A DNA stretch of 64,000 bases. Origin: Lichenicoccus sp965277665. GTDB taxonomy: Bacteria; Pseudomonadota; Alphaproteobacteria; Acetobacterales; Acetobacteraceae. The notes beneath the pieces are model-generated. The model searched no databases, was not told the origin of the DNA, and saw only the letters and a list, made by a program, of their open reading frames with translations. The position numbers were made by a program, and so were the translations under genes. Where the stretch lies: positions 3,658,001 to 3,722,000 of the forward strand of contig NZ_OZ255835.1 in assembly GCF_965277665.1 (NCBI RefSeq). The letters run 5' to 3'. Numbering within the stretch: the first letter of the stretch is position 1; every line of letters begins with the position of its first letter. Shown here piece by piece: positions 60,690 through 64,000 of this stretch.

Positions 60690-61217
60690 TCACGCGAGCG
60701 GCTTGCCCATGCGCAGCAGCGGCACGCCGTCACCGGCGGTGAAGCGTTCGATCACCGAGTAGCCGCAGGTGTGGTAGAGCGGCTCGCCGGCCAGTGTGCC
60801 GGCGAGCTCGACGCGCCTGAAGCCGGCCTGGCGCGCTTGCGCCTCGCAGAGCGACAGGATGAAGCGGCCGACCCCGCGGCGGGCGTGATCGGGATGGGTG
60901 TACATGGCCCGGATTCGCGCGGCATCCGTCACCGGATCGAGCATGGCCGGGTTGCGGCCGCCGCTGTGGTCGCCGCCGAACAGCGTGGCGCGCCGGCTCC
61001 AGCCACCGCAGCCGGCGATCGCACCGTCCCGCAACGCCACGAAATAGGTGCCGTCGAGGATCAGCTGGCGGTCCATGCCCATGATCATCCGGCTGGCCGC
61101 GATCTGGCGCTCGTCCAGGAAGCCGCGTTGAAGTTTGCCGATGGCCGCCGCCATCAGGCCACGAAGCGAATCCAGATCGTCCGGTGTCGCCAGGCGATGA
61201 GAGAGCTCTTCCAGCAT
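60690..61217 (-). CDS. GNAT family acetyltransferase
   Basis: A 175-residue GNAT protein. The acetyl-CoA-binding loop is IRAMYTHPDHARRGVGRFIL (R/Q-x-x-G-x-G/A type), followed by LCEAQARQAGFRRVELAGTL and the C-terminal YHTCGYSVIERFTAGDGVPL. The N-terminal LATPDDLDSLRGLMAAAIGK is typical too. The substrate is unknown. It converges on gnd, with adjacent stop codons. The listed ATG starts the conserved fold; an in-frame ATG at 61280 adds an unlikely leader. Confidence 0.82.
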   Translation of the reverse strand: MLEELSHRLATPDDLDSLRGLMAAAIGKLQRGFLDERQIAASRMIMGMDRQLILDGTYFVALRDGAIAGCGGWSRRATLFGGDHSGGRNPAMLDPVTDAARIRAMYTHPDHARRGVGRFILSLCEAQARQAGFRRVELAGTLAGEPLYHTCGYSVIERFTAGDGVPLLRMGKPLA

Positions 61218-61315
61218 TTCGTTAACCAGAGCCGCGCATACAGGTCCACGACACGACCAAGACTTGAGAACGCTTCGCAATCGCGATAGGCTGTGTCGAG
61301 CCGTGGGAGTGGCGC

Positions 61316-62896
61316 ATGCATTTGGTCCGACTATTCAGGTCAGTGGGAGGGGGACGAGGCGGCAGCGCGGTAGGTCTTGCCCTGCTCGCCGGCAACATTG
61401 CGTGGCTCGCGGCCACACCGCCAGGCCGGGCCCAGTCCGCAATGCCGGCTGCCCAGCCCGCTTCGGGCGGCGGGCAATCCTCTCCGATCGCCTCCGCACC
61501 GACCCCGACTGCATCGACCTCGACTGCATCGACGCATCCGGCGCCCGGGCTGCTGGATGCGCTGGAGACACGTAACAACCTCCTGGGCGACATGGGCGGT
61601 CTGCGTTCCGGACTGGCTGCGGTCGGCATCAGCTACGGCATCAACGAGACCAGCGAGGTCCTCGCCAACGTGACCGGCGGCCTGAAGACCGGGCCCGACT
61701 ATGACGGGCTGACGCTGCTCAGCGTGGGGCTCGACACCGACAAGGCCTTCGGCTGGCACGGCGGCACCTTCAATGTCAGCGCGCTCTGGATCCATGGCCG
61801 CAATCTCAGCCTGGATAATCTCGGCGTCGCCGACGGCCGCATCATCCAGACCCCGAGCGGCATCGAGGCGGAGCGCAGCTTCCGGCTCTGGGAAGCGTGG
61901 TTCGACCAGGCAACCTCCAGTGGCAACGCCGACATCAAGATCGGCCAGCAGAGCCTCGACCAGGAATTCATCACCAGCACCTACACCACGCTGTTCATGA
62001 ACACGATGATGGGCTGGCCGGCATTGCCCTCGTACGACATGTATGCCGGCGGCCCGGCCTATCCGCTGTCCTCGCTCGGGGTCCGGGTGCGTGGCACGCG
62101 CGGGCCATTCACCGGTCTGCTCGGCGTGTATGACGACAACCCGCCGGGCGGCAGCTTCTCCGATGACGACCAGCTTCGCGGAGCCGAGCGGGAAGGGGTG
62201 GATTTCAACTTCAATACCGGCGCCCTGGTCATCGGCGAGGTGCAGTTCGCCTTGAACCAGCCCTCGACGGGGCAGAACGTGGCGCCCGGGACGCCACCGG
62301 CCGGCCTGCCCGGCACCTACCGGATCGGAGCCTGGTTCGACAGCGGCGGCTTTCCCGACCAGCGCACTGGTGCGGACGGGCTGTCCCTGGCCGATCCGTC
62401 CGGCGACGGTCAGACCCGCCTGTTGCGGCACGACTTCGCCCTCTATACCAGCGACGACCAGCAGATCTGGCATGACGCCGCGGGCGTGCGCTCGCTCGGC
62501 ATGTTCGCCCGCCTGATGGGCGCTCCCGGAGACCGTAACGAGATCAGCTTCAGCACCAATCTCGGCCTGTCACTGAAGGCGCCGCTGCGGTCGCGTCCCG
62601 GCGACAGCTTCGGGATCGGCTACGGACTGGCCCGGGTCAGCAGCGAGGCCAGTGCGCTGGACCAGGACAGACGGCTGTTCTCCGGCAACCAGGCCATTCC
62701 GATCCGCTCGACCGAAAGCTTCATCGAGGTCACCTACCAGGCGCAGGTGACGCCGTGGTGGTCGGTGCAGCCGGACTTCCAGTACGTGTTCACGCCCGGC
62801 GGCGGCATCGCCAACCCGGATGCCAGCACGCCCGACGACACCGTTCGTATCGCCAACGAAGCTATCATCGGTCTGCGCACCAGCATCACCTTCTGA
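61316..62896 (+). CDS. OprB family carbohydrate-selective porin
   Basis: A 526-residue outer-membrane protein. A signal peptide (VGLALLAGNIAWLAATPPGR) and a Ser/Thr/Pro-rich linker of about 50 residues are followed by the OprB barrel: LRSGLAAVGISYGINETSEV, LWEAWFDQATSSGNADIKIG and IGQQSLDQEFITSTYTTLFM. It ends with the aromatic-terminated strand IIGLRTSITF. Members let glucose and other sugars enter the periplasm and are numerous in acetic acid bacteria. Confidence 0.88.
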   Translation: MHLVRLFRSVGGGRGGSAVGLALLAGNIAWLAATPPGRAQSAMPAAQPASGGGQSSPIASAPTPTASTSTASTHPAPGLLDALETRNNLLGDMGGLRSGLAAVGISYGINETSEVLANVTGGLKTGPDYDGLTLLSVGLDTDKAFGWHGGTFNVSALWIHGRNLSLDNLGVADGRIIQTPSGIEAERSFRLWEAWFDQATSSGNADIKIGQQSLDQEFITSTYTTLFMNTMMGWPALPSYDMYAGGPAYPLSSLGVRVRGTRGPFTGLLGVYDDNPPGGSFSDDDQLRGAEREGVDFNFNTGALVIGEVQFALNQPSTGQNVAPGTPPAGLPGTYRIGAWFDSGGFPDQRTGADGLSLADPSGDGQTRLLRHDFALYTSDDQQIWHDAAGVRSLGMFARLMGAPGDRNEISFSTNLGLSLKAPLRSRPGDSFGIGYGLARVSSEASALDQDRRLFSGNQAIPIRSTESFIEVTYQAQVTPWWSVQPDFQYVFTPGGGIANPDASTPDDTVRIANEAIIGLRTSITF

Positions 62897-62966
62897 GAGC
62901 CTGTTTGTTAATGCTACTGCGCATTCTCAGACGGTCTTTGAGGCTTGTGATCCTTTCTACATCAAC

Positions 62967-63012
62967 GACCTGTCAGGTGGAGGCTGCCTGCGGGCGGGTT
63001 GCTTGACAGGTC
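62967..63012 (+). promoter_or_regulatory. Inverted repeat in the atp operon leader
   Basis: GACCTGTCA and TGACAGGTC are perfect nine-base complements separated by 28 GC-rich bases, about 50 bases before the atpI start. It may serve as terminator for the porin gene, as leader structure or as an operator. Confidence 0.4.
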
Positions 63013-63063
63013 ATTGCACCGCCGTTAGCTAGCGCTGCGCCCGTCAGGAGGTGCAAGAAGAAG

Positions 63064-63381
63064 ATGGGTGAGGAAACGCGACCGGGCACACCGGCAGCCG
63101 CAAAATCCTTCGAGCAGCGGCTCGAGGAGGCACGGGCGAAATCGGGCATGGGTCCGCAACCCGTCTCCGACGGCGCGATCGACCGGAACTCGTTCGGGCT
63201 GGTCATGCGCGTGGGCGTGGAGCTGGTTTCCGCGGTCGTGGTCGGCGCCGCGATCGGCTGGGGCCTGGATCGCTGGCTCGGCATGCGTCCGCTGTTTCTG
63301 ATCCTGTTCGTGCTCTTGGGCGGTGTCGCGGGGATCGTCAATGTCTGGCGGCTGGTGGCGCCGGACCCGGGAACGCGTTAG
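63064..63381 (+). CDS. atpI: AtpI/AtpZ-type protein of the F1F0 ATP synthase operon
   Basis: A 105-residue protein with two membrane helices (~48-66, VGVELVSAVVVGAAIGWGLD; ~74-92, LFLILFVLLGGVAGIVNVW) separated by the polar RWLGMRP turn. This is the alphaproteobacterial AtpI family, which helps assemble the c-ring and may take part in Mg2+ transport. The gene is first in the atp operon, with atpB 100 bases downstream. GGAGGTGCAAGAAGAAG lies upstream of the ATG. Confidence 0.88.
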   Translation: MGEETRPGTPAAAKSFEQRLEEARAKSGMGPQPVSDGAIDRNSFGLVMRVGVELVSAVVVGAAIGWGLDRWLGMRPLFLILFVLLGGVAGIVNVWRLVAPDPGTR

Positions 63382-63481
63382 ACAACGGCCGCGACAGGAA
63401 GCAGTTGGGCGCGATAGGCGCCGGGCGTTATACGGAGCGCTAGGTTCCCGGCCGTGGGACCGGAGCTGGGGGAAGACGAGG

Positions 63482-64000
63482 GTGGCGGCCGCAGACAACA
63501 AGATCGACGCACTCGGGCAGTTCGAGCTGCACCCGGTGCTGGGGCCGCTCGGCGCCCAACTGCATCTGAGCCAGTCGGTCCTGTACATGCTGCTGAGTTC
63601 GGTGCTGATCCTGCTGTTTCTCTATATCGGCATGCGGCCGCGTGCCGTCGTCCCGGGGCGTTTCCAGGCCGCCGCCGAACTCGCCTACGAATTCATCCAC
63701 GACATGGCGTCGGATCAGATCGGCCATTCCGGCACGCGCTTCTTCCCCTTCATCTTCACGCTGTTCTTCTTCATCCTGGTCGGCAACTATGTCGGCCTGA
63801 TCCCCGGCAGCTTCACCTACACCAGCCACATCGCCGTCACCGCGGCGCTGGCGCTCATGGTGTTCTGCGTGGCGCTCATCGTGGCGCTGGTGGGCCAGGG
63901 CATGAAGTTCTTCGGCAACTTCATGCCCGACGGTGCGCCGATCGCGATGGCGCCGCTGCTGGTTCCGATCGAGATCCTGACGTTCCTGTCGCGCCCGGTC
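63482..64000 (+). CDS. atpB: F0F1 ATP synthase subunit a, 5' part
   Basis: The first 173 residues of subunit a, cut by the window end. ALGQFELHPVLGPL opens the protein, then SQSVLYMLLSSVLILLFLYI is the first helix and RFQAAAELAYEFIHDMASDQ the conserved loop. FPFIFTLFFFILVGNYVGLI and PLLVPIEILTFLSRPV follow; the essential Arg of the proton path lies beyond the window. The GTG start was chosen because GGGGGAAGACGAGG lies just upstream. Confidence 0.92.
   Translation, partial: MAAADNKIDALGQFELHPVLGPLGAQLHLSQSVLYMLLSSVLILLFLYIGMRPRAVVPGRFQAAAELAYEFIHDMASDQIGHSGTRFFPFIFTLFFFILVGNYVGLIPGSFTYTSHIAVTAALALMVFCVALIVALVGQGMKFFGNFMPDGAPIAMAPLLVPIEILTFLSRPV

Overview
This is a high-GC bacterial chromosome segment. 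Alphaproteobacterial, and within that Acetobacteraceae-like, is the best reading. The support is the gene mix: a fused IolC-DUF2090 in an iol operon under an RpiR regulator, a MocE-type ferredoxin operon, a DUF1127 protein, a gum/acetan-like exopolysaccharide locus, an OprB porin and an atpI-atpB start. The taxonomic call is inference from gene content, not from a marker gene.

Layout. 0-9.8 kb: a cut-off secreted protein, a DUF4142 protein, a GFA-family protein, tRNA-Pro(CGG) with a terminator, a LOG-type phosphoribohydrolase, a Nudix hydrolase overlapping a 2-oxoglutarate oxygenase, the soluble transhydrogenase SthA, and a tight four-gene Mla/MCE lipid transporter set. 9.8-14.2 kb: molybdenum functions on the minus strand (Mop, a ModB-ModC fusion, a ModA/WtpA-like binding protein, a molybdopterin-domain protein) with an RHH/PIN toxin-antitoxin pair in between. 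14.3-17.4 kb: an SDR enzyme, then a desaturase - MocE ferredoxin - FAD reductase operon in which both outer genes carry large internal deletions, then a Spy-like periplasmic protein.

17.5-32.6 kb: myo-inositol catabolism. iolG and the RpiR regulator iolR are divergent across a TGGAA-N6-TTCCA site. A LysR/YeiH pair and a broken LacI gene follow. The operon iolC-iolD-iolE-iolB-iolA is next, preceded by another GGAA-N6-TTCC site embedded in a larger palindrome, and a TonB-dependent receptor closes the region. Together these genes would take myo-inositol to acetyl-CoA (or propanoyl-CoA) and CO2.

33-59 kb: exopolysaccharide locus. It has a beta-barrel porin, GT2 and GT39-like glycosyltransferases, a WecG/TagA-type transferase, a GumC/Wzc co-polymerase-kinase, a Wzx-like flippase, a PAP2 phosphatase, a PPP-type phosphatase, a GH16 glycanase, a GumB/Wza exporter, more GT2 enzymes, a GumD/WbaP-type priming transferase and an ExeA-like ATPase. 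No Wzy polymerase was recognised. Between 41.8 and 53.0 kb the locus is peppered with composite palindromic elements bounded by CTAG, and two nearly identical IS5/IS427-like insertions sit exactly at CTAG boundaries of these elements. One GT2 gene is truncated at such an element.

59-64 kb: gnd, a GNAT acetyltransferase, an OprB porin, then atpI and the 5' part of atpB, which runs off the window.
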